NCBI RefSeq assembly: GCF_011386835.1
Contig: NC_088796.1
Location: 85,891,968-85,955,967 of the forward strand
Direction: 5' to 3'
Length of the DNA stretch: 64,000 nt
From: Chrysemys picta bellii
Lineage: Eukaryota; Chordata; Testudines; Emydidae
In this document: positions 35,536-47,632 of the stretch, piece after piece
Position numbering within the stretch: the stretch's first letter is position 1
How the letters are laid out: every line of letters begins with the position of its first letter
Notes under the pieces: generated by a model
What the model was told of the DNA's origin: nothing
The model's database searches: none
The model's input: the letters and a program-made list of their open reading frames with translations, nothing else
Made by a program: the position numbers and the translations under genes

Positions 35536-36110
35536 AGAACTCTAATAGATTAGTAAGACATGATTTCCCTTTACAGAAACCATGTTGACTATTGCTCAAC
35601 AGTTTATGCTTTCCTGGGTGTCTGACAATTTTATTTTTAACTATTGTTTTGACTAATTTGCCCGTACAGGCTACCTACAATGTGATTGCTTGTAGCAAAT
35701 ATCTCTAATAACCAGTGATGGGGCACTATGTGGGGAGATTCTGAGTTACCACAGAGAATTCTTTCCCAGCTCTCTGGCTGGTGGGTCTTGCCCAAGTGCC
35801 TGGGGTCTAACTGATTGCCATATTTGGCATTGGGAAGGAATTTTCCCCAGGTCAGACCAGCAAAGACCTTGGGGGTTGTTCGCCTTCCTCTGCAGCATAG
35901 GCCATGGGTCACGTGTAGGTTTAAACTAGTGTAAATGGTGGAATCTCTGTAACCCACGATCTTTAAATCATGATTTGAGGATTTCTGTAACTCAGACAGA
36001 GGTTATGGGTTTATTGCAGGAGTAGATGAGCAAGGTTCTGTGACCTACGATATGTAGGAGGTCAGACTAGAAGACCACGATGATCGCTTTTGTCCTTGAA
36101 GTCTGAGAGA

Positions 36111-39100
36111 ATCATTTGGATTTGGGTTGCTAAAAAACCTAGAGTATTTTCAGAGGCCTGCTGTAGAACAGTGGAAAATTATCACTATCTTAGTCATCTA
36201 GAAGATTTTGGGTTTCTTTCCCCATTTAAGGAAAGGTTTGACAGATACTTTATTATATAAACAATAAGACTGGCATTTTGAGGCTTTTATCCTTCAGATG
36301 AAAAATTTCCTTTTCAAGATCACAGTAGTACTACTACATTTCAAGAGTGTATAGTTACATAAGGAAAGAGAAACACAGTAGCAACCACAGCTTGAATACA
36401 ATTAGAGAGTGGTATATTATGGTATTGTTCAATGATTCCATATTTTTGTGGACCTAAAAGTGTGAGATCACGAAAAACTTGGGGAAAAAAGTGTCTCGTG
36501 GATTTTCATGAAAAAATATTAACTTTTTTCCCACCTCTACATACAACTCTGAGAAATTAGCTCACAAATCTGCTTAACCAAGTCTTTCACACTACTAATG
36601 GAAAAGTTTACTTAGGAATCTGATAGAGTTTTTGCTTAAATAAAAGCCGAATATTGGCCTTGCTTGGAATATATACATCTCCATCCCTCCCTCCCTATCA
36701 AGGCCAATATATATTATATTTATTAGAATTTGGCCTCTCTAGTTAAGATGCCTATCAACTTATAGATGTACAAATTGCAAAAAAATTAAGTATGGAACAA
36801 AATGGGTCCTATGCTACTTTCATTGTAGGGAGTGGTAAAACTCCCCATTTCAGTGGGAACCGGAATAGGTCCAATAATGACAATTGTACTAGATAGTCAG
36901 ATTTTCATCTATTTACTCATCACACCATCTAACATTCTTTAAATTAACCACCTGTCTATACACAGTTCCCGATTTTGCATACAAGGTTTGCATACACAAA
37001 GAATGTGTATGTGTTTTTATGAAGGCTGGTGGAAAATTTGCTCCCATGTCAGTGCAGTACATTTTTATGCTTTTTCATTGATGCATATTCTCATCTAACA
37101 TGTATGTGTATGTATAGAAGAGATAAATTATCGCCTCAGCCTAAAAAGGGAAAACCTTCTCAAAGATTTATTTCCAGACTTCATTATTGCAAGATTGAAT
37201 GCTGAAAAAAAAAATAATAACTTGTAGAAGGTAGTCAAATCTAGGGATTGGATTGACTTAAACCTCATATTTCAAATCTGGATGCAAACTTCTTCCAAGT
37301 TTGAGGGGTTTTGGATTTCTTTTTCCAGCTTGGTGAATTATACACGTAGGTCATGTTGCATGAATCCAAAGTTTCAGGACTTCACAGCTAGTGTTCCCTT
37401 TAGGCCCCACCCAGATCTGACTATACCATTATTTAATATTGAAATGTTTAATAAAAGAGACTCTGCTCTAAAGCCTCTAAATACTAAGCTTCCTCTATAA
37501 AGCTACAGAGATCAAAGAATTATAGTTTTTGGAACTCTACAGGTTTCCCTATGTATTTACTGCTATAAAAAAGTTATTACAATAGTGTTACTTCGGGGCC
37601 AATCACTACTCACACAGGGCAGTACCCTACACAATTGATTAGTACAACAGTAAAGTGAAGTTTAAATTCAGTTGTAAATTGAAATCAATGGATCTACTCA
37701 CTGAGTAAGCTGTTACAGAATGTGAGAGGTTGCTCAGTGATTGAGACCTTTACTATATTCTATGTTACGAAAAAACCTGCTAATGTTTTTAATATAAACT
37801 ACCCAATACACAGATACTGTATTTTCCACTTTGAATACCTTCTATTTTAGAGAAAAAAAATCAAAAACAAAAAAAAGTCTCCAGGAGACAGCTAACAGTA
37901 TGTGAAGCTCATATAGTCTGAACTGAACACACACGACTGCCTGTCTCTGCAGATGGCAGAATCCTTAAGGAGATAAGTTATCAGTACATATAGGTAAATA
38001 AGCCACCTCCTATCATTATTTCCCCCACTTTATATACATTAGAGCTGTACAGAAGCCAGAATTTCCATTCCATGGACAATGTCACAGTTCCAAAAAATTT
38101 TTTACATGTTGAATCAGAATAAGTAAAAATGTGACATTGTCCATGGAATGCAATTTTTTGAAAAATTCTGGGAAGGGAGTTGTCTGGCTGGCAAATGAGC
38201 TAGACAGCCCCAAGGTCCTTCTGCCTGCCAAGGTGTGTCCCAGGGAACTAGCCAGCTGGGGAGCTGACTGTCCCGGGAGACCAGTACCCCTGCCAGCCCT
38301 GGAGCCAGACAGCTGGGGAATACTGGAACCCAGGAACCCTCCTGCACACCAGGAGAACAGCCTAAGGAGCATGGCTGCCAAGGGAACATGGGATCCCAGA
38401 GAGCTGGGCAAAGTGCCTGCCAGCTGGCTGGTGAGTAAGTGCACTGGCAGGAAACAAGGCAGGGTGACATTTCAATTCTGTCAAATCAGCATGTTCCGAC
38501 AGAAACTGTTCCAGTCAATTTTTTTCTCCTTTTTTATTAATTATTATTATTATTATTAAACTGGAGCTAAAAGTATAATATGATTTGTTTCTACTTTATC
38601 CCCCCCCCCCCTTCTGATCACTACTTAACTCTCCTCATAGGTATTTTCTGAAAGGCAATTATCTTCAGAAATCCGTGGAAAACAAATTTTACCTGTATCC
38701 GTATATACAGTCAGTTGAGCAGTAAACTAGTCCATCTCATCGTACACAGGGATTGCCAAATCCTCCCCTGATTTAGAAGTATTCAAACTACTCATTAAAG
38801 CAGCTAAAAAAGTCACAGCTAACAATCCATTCTACTTAGTAGCAAAATGACTATTTTTAACTTAATACGGTAGAAAGGATACATTTCAATCAAACTCTAA
38901 TGTTTCCAACCTAATCACACTCTACAGTGTTTTCTCAGATTCATTAAACCCTATATATCAAGGCTGCTGCATTACTACTATTTGTGCTTACCTAGCAACA
39001 TCTTCAGAATGCCTGCAGTTATGAAGAACAAAAAAACCTCAATGTGAAATTTAAGAGAGAAAAAAATGAATATAATACTAATCAGTCTGAACATTAAAAA

Positions 39101-41271
39101 ATAGTACTAAGGCACACTGTCCTAGAAGAAAAAAAGTCAACTGGCTCCATTTCTTGTTTGCATAAAACACGAGGAAGGCCACAGAGATGAGAGAACATGC
39201 TGACTTTCATTACACTAAGGATCTGATTGTGTGACGTACTGAACAACATCCACTTCTATGGATTTCAATGAGAATTGAAGGTGCTCAGTACCTCCTCCAA
39301 GACACTCAGCATCTTGCAGGAATGGGTCACAACTGAATCATTTCCCAGGATTAGCAGTGAGATCAATAGAGCAAATACATTTGTAAACAGTAATTGATGC
39401 AAGCAATTTTTCTGTGTCTTTGTTTGCAAGCAGATTGTGATTTTCTCAACTTTGACATTATTTGCCCAATAATTCTGGAGAATAATTCTGCACTGGAAGA
39501 TTGTTCACAGAATGCATTGTGTACATTCAATATTTCAAAATTTAAGTTACACTTCGCTAGTCACATAGATCACAAGGAATGTTTCTTCACACCTCCCCCC
39601 CAGTTGGAGAAATGTCTTCAGTAACGTTTCTGGTGCAAATGTGTGTGCACTTACAAATCCTAATTTATCTGTCCGCAAAGATTCTTCAATATTTACTTAC
39701 AATATTCCATTTTCACAAATATTCCCATTAGTAAACTCATTCTCTAAATGAACACAAAAAGGCATGTGGAAGTGATGGAAGGCATATGCTGTTTGAACTG
39801 TTCCAGAGCTGAAAGCATGATCTTTTATAATTTGAGCTAAAGGATTATGTTGTGTAGATGGGAGCTGTAACAGACTCTTAGCCTATGTGAATTAAAGGAA
39901 GACAGACAGTGGATTACATGGACATAGCTGATGCAGATCCATTTAAAAATTCAAACAAATATTTCTGGCTAGCATATTGGAATGTTCACCCAGACCTAGC
40001 GCTCAAGAATTGTTATGAAATAAACATAAGGTGTCTACAAACTAGGGAGTTTGACTCATCCTTTTTGCAAAGTTTGGAGGGTGGTTTTGGGAGATGGGAG
40101 CAAATTGTAGAGGCTTCATGCCAACTGTGAGCTCCTACATGATAAGGAATTTTCGGCCTATTATATCTGACTGCTTTCTGGTCTGGTGCAAAAGGTCTGG
40201 AATGTAATTGAGAATTTGGCCCTGTGACTTTTACAATAGTGGAATATAGTATTTTTCTTGGCCAAACCCCAAATCTACATCCCTTAACTTAATCCATTAT
40301 TTTCATGGCATGATGAGTGCTGCCGATCTGTGTAAAATTCAAATTGACAATCTGCAATTCAGCATTAATCTTCATCATTATGATGTACAACTTTGAATTT
40401 CACCAGTGCCAGATTTCACTGGGTGAAAAATTATTTTTGACCTAAAAAATTCACACTCTCACACATTGCTTTAGACAGAACTCTATAAACCAAACAAGGA
40501 TTCCATCAGCAATGCTACTACCTATCCCCCCCCCAATTACTGCAGATGCATAGTAATAAGTCTCTAATAAGCAATTAATATAGCCCAAGGTATCCTTAAG
40601 AAAAATTTTAGAATTCTTAATATATGACAATTTAAAAAAAAAATGTAATGATACCCCTTTTGACCCAGGTGGTTAGTCAATATTTGGGATGCTTTGTGGG
40701 TTGTTTCAGTCAGGAGGAGAAACTGATGACTAAGTCAGTTGTTTCTTTAATGCAATTCTGTTTGTTTAAAAAAGAACATATACAAAATCCTGTTTGCCTG
40801 AACACAGTAGGAACAAAGCAAAAACAGAGTTTCTGTGCTTACGGTTCCAAGTCTCTTTCTGGCTAGCACTCTTCCCCAAAAGTTCCCTCTTGGAATTCAG
40901 GGTCATACTGCAAATGCATCTCCTTGGCTTTCTGGCTGTCTTCTGTGTCTTCTTGTGGCTTGCACCACCCTCATCCCTGAACCAAAACAATATCTAGCCC
41001 TCCACATTTGCGTTTATTCCTCTGCAAAACCCTCTGCACACATCACTCAGCTTCTGACCACCTTGTGCATGACCTGTGTTTTGGGTGCTAGCTCCTATTG
41101 TTCCAGCTATCTTAGTCCAAAAAGGGAGGCAAACAATTTCTTACAATTATCCTGAATGAAGGGTATGATCATGCCCACCAACTTCAACACAGGTTTGCCC
41201 AACCTCCATAGCAAGAATAGATTTTACAGCAAAATTATTTCCAGGTCAAATATTTGGCTTCCCTGGCCTTT
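36111..41271. other. AT-rich stretch without recognisable genes
   Basis: No gene is supported. The stretch contains an inverted repeat at 38056-38171 (listed separately) followed by a GC-rich block at about 38165-38470. That block has open frames on both strands (for example 38131-38559 and 38082-38444) but no recognisable domain, and overlapping frames on both strands are expected from its composition. A C run lies at 38600-38611. Confidence 0.4.
38056..38171. repeat. Inverted repeat with 19-bp perfect core
   Basis: ttccatggacaatgtcaca at 38068-38086 is repeated exactly in inverse orientation at 38130-38148 with a 43-base spacer. Outside the core the arms continue imperfectly, with ccagaattt at 38056-38064 against aaattctgg at 38163-38171. 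It could be the folded end of an unclassified repeat or a local inverted duplication. Strand and function are unknown. Confidence 0.85.
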
Positions 41272-43020
41272 TAGACTCGTAGGTTATAAGGCCAGAAGGG
41301 ACCATGCAGTCTGATCTCCTACATAAACACAGGCCATAGAAATTCCTTGAACTAATTCCTGTTTGAACTAGATCATGTATTTTAGAAAAAAATCCAATCC
41401 TGATTTTAAAATGTCCAATGATTAATTACTCACTATTAAATGTGTACCTTATTTCTAATCTGAATTGGTCTAGCTTCAACTTCCAGTCTTTTGATCTTGT
41501 TATAGCTTTCTCTTTTAGATTGAAGAGCCTTCTGTGATAGATATTCCATGCAATGTTATATTAAGTTTATGTACCATTGCGAGCCAGAGACTATATGCAA
41601 CTTCATAGGGTAAGGTTACCACAACTCCTCCAGGAACTGCAAATAGTATGTATGGGGGAGATTAAGGTGAATAACTTAGGTTGAAAACACCTCCACAGTG
41701 GTACCACTCCTTAAGAAGGCTTGCATATACTAGTTCAAAATGTGTTTTTCAAAGACCAGCAGACTCCCTCCTCTACCCCCAAAAAAGATTTTGGCATAAA
41801 AAAAATGGTTGTGTTTAAACTGATTCAGTGCATTTTTTCTTATCAAGAAAACATACAGGACCTTCTGTCCAAGAGGGCTTCCGGCCTTTGTGGAAAAGTT
41901 GGAAAGATTTTGGCCTGCTAGGGTCCCATAAGATTGGTGAATCTTGGTATATTTAGTGTTTAAATCTGTATATTATATTTTCTCTGTAATGTTTTTACCT
42001 TAAGAATAAATGTGCCTGCCTAAAATGAGCTGTGAGGTAACTAGTTACTGCTCGAAATGCACTATTCCTAGCCCTAGGAAAGAAAACAAACAGGTGCTGG
42101 CCATTACCCACAGCATGTCAGTCTGCCACTCAGTCTAAGGCAGCCTTAAACTCTCCCCAGGCAGAAGGGCATGGGACAAAGTTCCCTGCCCAGAGACAGG
42201 TGATACCTGACACCTAACTGGGGACTCCTGAGGTGGACTATGGGTGGTGGTGGTGAGCAAGATGCAGTTACAGTTTCCCTCATCTATCAAATTTCTGCTT
42301 CCCAGAAAAGGTACTTATAGACTGTGATCACTCCCTAACCTTTTTTTGTTAAAATAAGGAGATTAAATTCCTTGAGTCTTTCAGTTTAAGGCATGTTTTC
42401 CAATCTTCTAATCATTATTGTGGCTTTCCACTGAATCATTTTTCAACATTTTCTTGAATTGTTGACACCAGAACTGGACACAGTATGCCAGTCATAGTTG
42501 CACCAGGGCCAAATATACAGGTAATGCAAACTCTCTACTCCTACTCTATATTCTTCTATTTATACATCCAAAGATTGCATTAGCTCTTTTGCCCACAGTG
42601 GCACATGGCTGAACATGAGCTCTCAAATTATTCAACATGACACGCACATCTCTTTTTCACAGTCACCGCTTCCCAGGATAGGGGATTCTATCCTGTAAGT
42701 ATGGCCTATTTATTCCTCAATACAGCCAACTGTAACATGTTATTAGTTTATGCCCAATTTTCCAAGTGATCCAGCTCTCTCTGTATCCATGATCTCTTCT
42801 CTTCATTATTTCTGACTTCCCCTAACTTTTGGTCATCTGCAAATTTTATCAGTAATGATTTTATGTTTTCTTCCAGTTAAAAATGTTAAGCGAAGGGCAA
42901 AGAAGAACTACATGTTGGACTTCAATATTGAGCATATATATTTCTAGTGATTTCCCATCCAGGCCATAAGGTTTCACCCAGCCCACTGGGACATTAGTCT
43001 TGGATCAAAAGCCAGTTTCT
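41272..43020 (-). mobile_element. Antisense CR1-type LINE, interrupted
   Basis: The copy has its 3' end at 41272 (tagactcgtaggttataagg, ccagaagggaccatgcagt). It runs leftward in sense through the ORF2 C-terminus; the + strand shows tgacaccagaactggacaca and gcattagctcttttgcccac, which are antisense CR1 landmarks, and ggtcatctgcaaattttatc at about 42832, the antisense of the RT FAD region. CR1 sequence breaks off near 41555 and resumes near 42310 (ggtacttatagactgtgatc), so about 750 bp is inserted. Many mutations make it an old copy. Confidence 0.75.
41556..42309. mobile_element. Probable LTR-type insert within CR1 (unclassified)
   Basis: About 750 bp of unrelated sequence divides the CR1 copy. 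It includes an AATAAA near 42003-42010 (cttaagaataaatgtgcctg) following an AT-rich region, consistent with the R/U5 part of a sense-oriented LTR. I could not define TG...CA ends with a target duplication, so both class and exact limits are uncertain. A degenerate DNA transposon is an alternative. Confidence 0.4.
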
Positions 43021-43133
43021 ACCTATGAAAAGAATTAGAGCTACCACAAACTCCATCTTCACCTGTTGCTGTCCCATGGCAATGACTGTCCCCATGCTCC
43101 AGTAAATAAGGTTAGGAGTTAAAGCTCCCCTCC

Positions 43134-43867
43134 TGTCAAGGCTGGATCCCCACTTTGAACTTTAGGGTACAAATGTAGGGGCCTGCATGAAAACTTCTAA
43201 GCTTAACTACCAGCTTAGCTCTGGTTCGGCTGCCACCATTTCAATGGATTCCATTCCTGGGAAACCTTGAAAAACCTTCACCAAATCCCTGGTGAATACA
43301 AATCCAAACCCCTTGGATCTTAAAACAAGGAAAAATCAATCAGGTTCTTAAAAAGAAGGCTTTTAATTAAAGAAAAAGGTAAAAATCATCTCTGTAAAAT
43401 CAGTATGGAAATTAACCTTACAGGGTAATCAAACTTAAAGAGCTCAGAGGACTCCCCTCTAGTCTCAGGTTCAAAGTACAGCAAACAAAGATAAACACTC
43501 TGATAAAAGGTACATTTACAAGTTGAGAAAACAAAGGAAAACTAACACGCCTTGCCTGGCTATTTACTTACAAGTTTGAAATAGGAGAGACTTGTTTAGA
43601 AAGATGGGGAGAACCTGGATTGATGTCTGGTCCCTCTCAGTCCCGAGAACGAACACACTCCCAAACAAAGAACACAAACAACAGCCTCCCCCCCCCAAGA
43701 TTTGAAAGTATCTTGTCCCCTTATTGGTCCTTTAGGTCAGATGCCAGCCAGGTTACCTGAGCTTCTTAACCCTTTACAGGGAAAAGGATTTTGGAGTCTC
43801 TGGCCAGGAGGGGTTTTATAGTACTGTACACAGGACAGCTGTTACCCTTCCCTTTATAGTTATGACA
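43134..43867 (-). mobile_element. Solo LTR of a retrotransposon (734 bp)
   Basis: The element begins with tgtca and ends with tgaca, giving the TG...CA inverted ends of an LTR. It is flanked by a 5-bp target duplication, cctcc (43129-43133 and 43868-43872). Read on the - strand it has a TATA-like ctataaaacc (about 43812-43821) early, and an attaaaagcc segment later. This orders a promoter before a polyadenylation region, so the sense direction is minus. No internal region, primer-binding site or second LTR is present. Family is likely Gypsy or ERV-type, but cannot be decided from the LTR alone. Confidence 0.75.
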
Positions 43868-43872
43868 CCTCC

Positions 43873-46008
43873 ATATAAACTCAGCCAAAAGAGGATTGAA
43901 TTTTCCCTCTTGTAAAATATTACATGGTGCCACTAGATACTACTGACAATTGCTACACTGGCATCACACCATACCAGCCACTTGTGGTCACCCCTCAAGC
44001 CAGAATTGAATGCTCAACTTCAAAATGTCAGAACATATATAAGTGCAGGTCACTGATTCCTTAGGCATCCATAAGATTTTTCCCACATGCTCCTAGATGC
44101 CCTCACTTTGATTAACTTTGGTGACAAAAGTTGCATGGTTTCCCTATTAGCCCAGACTACCTTTTGTGGTCAAAATTTTTACTCATTTTGTGAGAAAAAA
44201 ATTGTTCTATTTTGTTTTCTTCCCGAGCCAGATGGGAGAAAAGGCTGCTAACAGGGAACAGCTCTATACTGCTTCCTACTGCAGTGCAGAGTATATCAGT
44301 AGCCACTTCAACATGCATCAAAGAGCCACTTTGTCCAGAGCCACTCCACCCTTATATCCCCAAAGACAACAAGAACAGTCCATCTGGCAGATATATAGGA
44401 GGCAAAAGCCGGCCACAGGTCATTTTCTGCGAGTCACCACCAAAAAAGGGATAGAAGGGGATTGTTTAGGAGAGGGGGTTATATGATTTAATTGAGATAA
44501 GTATTCAGATTCTGACCCTTTTGAGATCTTTCAGCACTCTAGATATGGTCAAAAATGTAGACTTTCCTGGTGGACATTTGAAGCTTTTATGCTCTGCCTA
44601 TGTGGGTACTGTCATGAACCAAGAGTACAGGAAGGGCATGATTTGAAGATAAATATTCATTATGAAAGAATCTGAGCCAGCAGCAAGGGTCTTCTATGTT
44701 ACTATCATTAACCTTCAGTAGAAATGTTAATTGAGATAGAGTAGTCCCACATTTTGTTTTGATTGCACTGGGAAGCAATTTTGAACTGAAATATGTTTGT
44801 ATGACCTTCATTTTGTGACATATTTAAGCTAAAACAGTTTTTAACCACCATCTACAGCAAACGTCCATAAGGTGATGTTCACAGAATACAGTTTACTCTG
44901 CAATTGCACCTTTAATTGAAGAATCTACTCTGGTGTTCTGCGGAAATAAATAGACTCAGCAAAAAGCTCATTGTATGATGAAGTGTGAAATGAAGTTTTG
45001 ACAGTCTGCATACCCCACACTTAAGCAGCAATCAACTGCTGCAGAATTATAGAATCTTCAGTATGCTGCTGTACAGGGTGAAATTAACTAGTCAAATACA
45101 TAATGAAGTACAATATTAAGTATGAACGAGGCAGCAGAAAGCTTCTTGAATACATTATAGCTAGACCAAATTATGAAATATCAGTTCAGTTTCATAAAGG
45201 AACAGAAGATCGGCATTTCTAAAAGGAAAGCATTCATATTTACCTCTCAACTAAAGTGGGCAAACTTATGTGTGCATCCCTTTTGTTTTTTGGCCAGAAA
45301 AATGCATAATTTGGTCAACTAAAATAGTTCACACGTGTGGGTCAATTTCAGTGATTTGTTTCCACAGAAAAGAAAAAATCTGGAGATAGCAAAAGTGAAA
45401 CTTTTCAACTTTTTGTTTCAGAATTCACTTGGAGTTAAAAAAACATTTTAAAAGCTTTGAAATTAAAAATGAAGGATTTAATTGTTGGTTGACAAACTGT
45501 TTTATATGTACATATAAGTACTTTTGGACCTGCATTTGAACTGAATATTTCATTTTTTTGAACATCCCTATTTCTTGACTACTACATGCTGTAGGCATTC
45601 AGGAATTAAGAAGGTATCCTATAACATTTACTGCCCCACAAATTACTTCAACAAAATATTAAGTTGTTTGGTAGGTATTTTGGAAATATAGCCAAGTTGC
45701 ACTCTTCTAAATATTCATGAAACCATCTATAGTAGGGCTGGCCATACTGATTTAGAAAATTAAATACTATTTTATTTACCCAAAATTTGAACTGAACCAA
45801 AGTATTAGAGATTTTGTTTTGGAGGTTCAGAAACATTTGGTAATGGATACATTTTTCCAAGAGTACCCATTAGAACTCAAATCCCACTTGCAAAATGGAC
45901 TTTAGCTCCTAAGTCATGTAAGAGCTTTTGAAAATTTTACCCAATATCTTGGTGTGTGGTTTGGTTTTGTTTTTTGCATGTCTCTGCACCTTCTGATCCC
46001 AGCAGGGC

Positions 46009-46052
<44 letters not shown>

Positions 46053-46635
46053 GATATTGCTTCACTCATGGCTTGTTCTTTTTGCAGTATTTTAGACCTG
46101 ATCAAGTCAGAACACAGCAAATCATGAGAGAGCTTGGTTGTTGTGAAATTTCCTACCCAGGGTTTTTACCCAAGAAGTCCAGATAAGTTTAAATGAGCAA
46201 CTGAACTTTGGTTATTCTTATCCCAAATTAAAGGGAGAGTATTTAAAAACAAGCTTCCTCTTCTTGAATGTGACAGTCACATTAGTGACAGTAGTTAATT
46301 GACCACAACATCCTTCAGCACAAAAGTGCCTGGCTTAAAATTGAATTGATAGCTTAATAAGTAACACTGTCCTCCCATGCAGTAGGGGACTCTCTAGGTG
46401 ACTTCTGAATCCTTGTTCTGGGACAGTGATCCTCAGGATATCATTGATCTCCCTTTCAGCCTTAGTAGCAATGGGAGACCCTTGTGTTTATTTTACATCC
46501 TCTGGCAGTTATTTTGGGATAATTTTGTTGCTTTTCAGAGGATTCTTTGCATTTCCACTACTGGATAAATACAGTCATACAAAATAGAAGTAAGCCAACT
46601 ACCAGGAAAGAGTAATATTGGTCTTACAGGTGTAA
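43873..46635. other. AT-rich stretch without recognisable genes
   Basis: No gene is supported. Overlapping open frames at 44166-44486 lack domains. The section 45330-45570 resembles the AT-rich dispersed repeat also seen at 30540-30850 and 63340-63600. A 40-base A run sits at 46010-46049. Confidence 0.4.
46010..46049. repeat. 40-base A homopolymer
   Basis: An uninterrupted run of 40 A, the longest homopolymer in the window. No SINE body or processed gene is recognisable upstream. Confidence 0.9.
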
Positions 46636-46655
46636 GGCCTGGTCTACACTAGGCG
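46636..46655 (+). repeat. Left terminal inverted repeat of Harbinger element
   Basis: The first 16 bases (ggcctggtctacacta) match the inverted right end with one mismatch at the sixth base. TAA precedes it directly. The GTCTACACTA core is shared with the MITEs at 12784, 32528, 56403 and 59240. Confidence 0.9.
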
Positions 46656-46659
46656 TTTA

Positions 46660-46840
46660 TGTCGAAGTTAGCGCCGTTAAATCGAATTAACCCTGCACCC
46701 GTCCACACTGCGATGCTATTTAGTTCGACATAGAGGTCTCTTTAATTCGACTTCTGTACTCCTCCCCGACGAGGGGAGTAGCGCTAAATTCGACATGGCC
46801 ATGTCGAATTAGGCTAGGTGTGGATGGAAATCGACGCTAA
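46660..46840. promoter_or_regulatory. Left subterminal cluster of TCGAATT-like motifs, with a 24-bp palindrome
   Basis: Within 180 bp of the left end there are repeated tcgaa/ttcga words, such as gtcgaag, aatcgaattaa, agttcgaca, aattcgact and aatcgacg. A perfect 24-bp palindrome lies at 46787-46810, centred on atggccat and ending in aattcgac and gtcgaatt. A smaller hairpin (actcctcccc and gaggggagta) lies at about 46757-46780. The same words recur near the right end. In PIF/Harbinger systems the Myb-like partner and transposase bind subterminal motifs, so these are candidate binding sites. That role is inferred. Confidence 0.6.
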
Positions 46841-47031
46841 TAGCTCCGGGAGCTATCCCACAGTGCACCACTCTGTTGACGCTCTGGACAGCAGTGCGAG
46901 CTCGGATGCTCTGACCAGCCACACAGGAAAAGCCCCGGGAAAATTTGAATTTGAATTCCTTTTCCTGTCTGGCCAGTTTGAATCTCATTTCCTGTCTGGA
47001 CATCGTGGCGAGCACAGCAGCACTGGCAACG

Positions 47032-47608
47032 ATGCAGAGCTCTCCAGCAGTGATGGCCGTGCAGTCTGGGAATAGAAAGAGAGCCCCAGCATGGACTGAT
47101 CGTGAAGTCTTGGATCTCATCGCTGTGTGGGGCGATGAGTCCGTGCTTTCCGAGCTGCGATCCAAAAGAAGGAATGCAAAGATCTACGAGAAGATCTCTA
47201 AAGACATGGCAGAGAGAGGATACAGCCGGGATGCAACGCAGTGCCGCGTGAAAATCAAGGAGCTGAGACAAGGCTACCAGAAGACCAAAGAGGCAAACGG
47301 ACGCTCCGGATCCCATCCCCAGACATCCCGTTTCTACGAGGCACTGCATTCCATCCTCGGTGCTGCCGCCACCACTACCCCACCAGTGACCGTGGACTCT
47401 GAGGATGGGATACTGTCCACGGCCGGTTCCTCAGACATGTTAGGGGACGGGGAAGATGAGGAAGGAGATGAGGAGGGCGAGGCAGTTGGCAGCTCTCACA
47501 ACGCTGATTTCCCCGACAGCCAGGATCTCTTCATCACCCTTACAGAGATCCCCTACGAAGCGTCCCCAGCCATTACCCCGGACACAGAATCTGGTGAAGG
47601 ATCAGCCA
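47032..47608 (+). CDS. Harbinger Myb/SANT-like DNA-binding protein, exon 1
   Basis: Codons 1-192 of the element's second protein, the partner that PIF/Harbinger transposases need for nuclear entry and DNA binding. I chose the ATG at 47032 because the Myb/SANT-like domain begins soon after it; upstream in-frame codons from 46945 are in the likely leader. The domain spans about residues 19-109: APAWTDREVLDLIAVWG with two tryptophans, then RDATQCRVKIKELRQGY and SRFYEALHSIL, the trihelix or Myb_DNA-bind_4 pattern. An acidic stretch (GEDEEGDEEGE) follows at about 145-160. The exon ends at a strong donor, gcca|gtaagt (GT at 47609), in phase 1. Confidence 0.88.
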
Positions 47609-47632
47609 GTAAGTGTTGTAAACATCTAAACA

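Larger units (their letters stand above)
34211..35667 (-). mobile_element. Antisense CR1 LINE inserted in another CR1
   Basis: A 5'-truncated CR1 of the common turtle type, inverted with respect to its host. Its 3' end is at 34211 (aagaacataaaaacggccgt, ccgggtcagaccaaaggtcc). Reading the - strand it contains RT motifs upstream (35344-35535), the thumb (34764-35228) and the C-terminal part (34490-34750). It is truncated near 35667 within the RT fingers. Fewer frame breaks than in its host fit a younger age. No clear target duplication could be seen. Confidence 0.85.
33230..36110 (+). mobile_element. CR1 LINE (host copy) carrying two nested insertions
   Basis: The sense CR1 begins within the RT thumb: 33234-33476 reads IKFADKNLGDIANMKEDW and LDDLESWSN, a decayed FADDT region. 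It continues through 33480-33606. After a SINE it resumes at about 33823 with tctggaatactgtgtgcagt, the LEYCVQFW codons. It is interrupted again at about 34210 by an antisense CR1 and resumes at about 35668. It ends near 36110 with caggaggtcagactagaaga-like 3' UTR sequence (here taggaggtcagactagaag). The order and continuity across both inserts show that the two inserts are younger than this copy. Confidence 0.8.

Noticed and set aside
38082..38559. Overlapping 118-142-codon frames on both strands
   Set aside because: The GC-rich block lowers stop frequency on both strands. The translations are low-complexity and match no known family.
46809..47349. Minus-strand frames of 118 and 170 codons opposite the Myb-like exon
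   Set aside because: They are shadows of the real + strand coding exon, whose codon pattern and Myb/SANT-like domain are clear.
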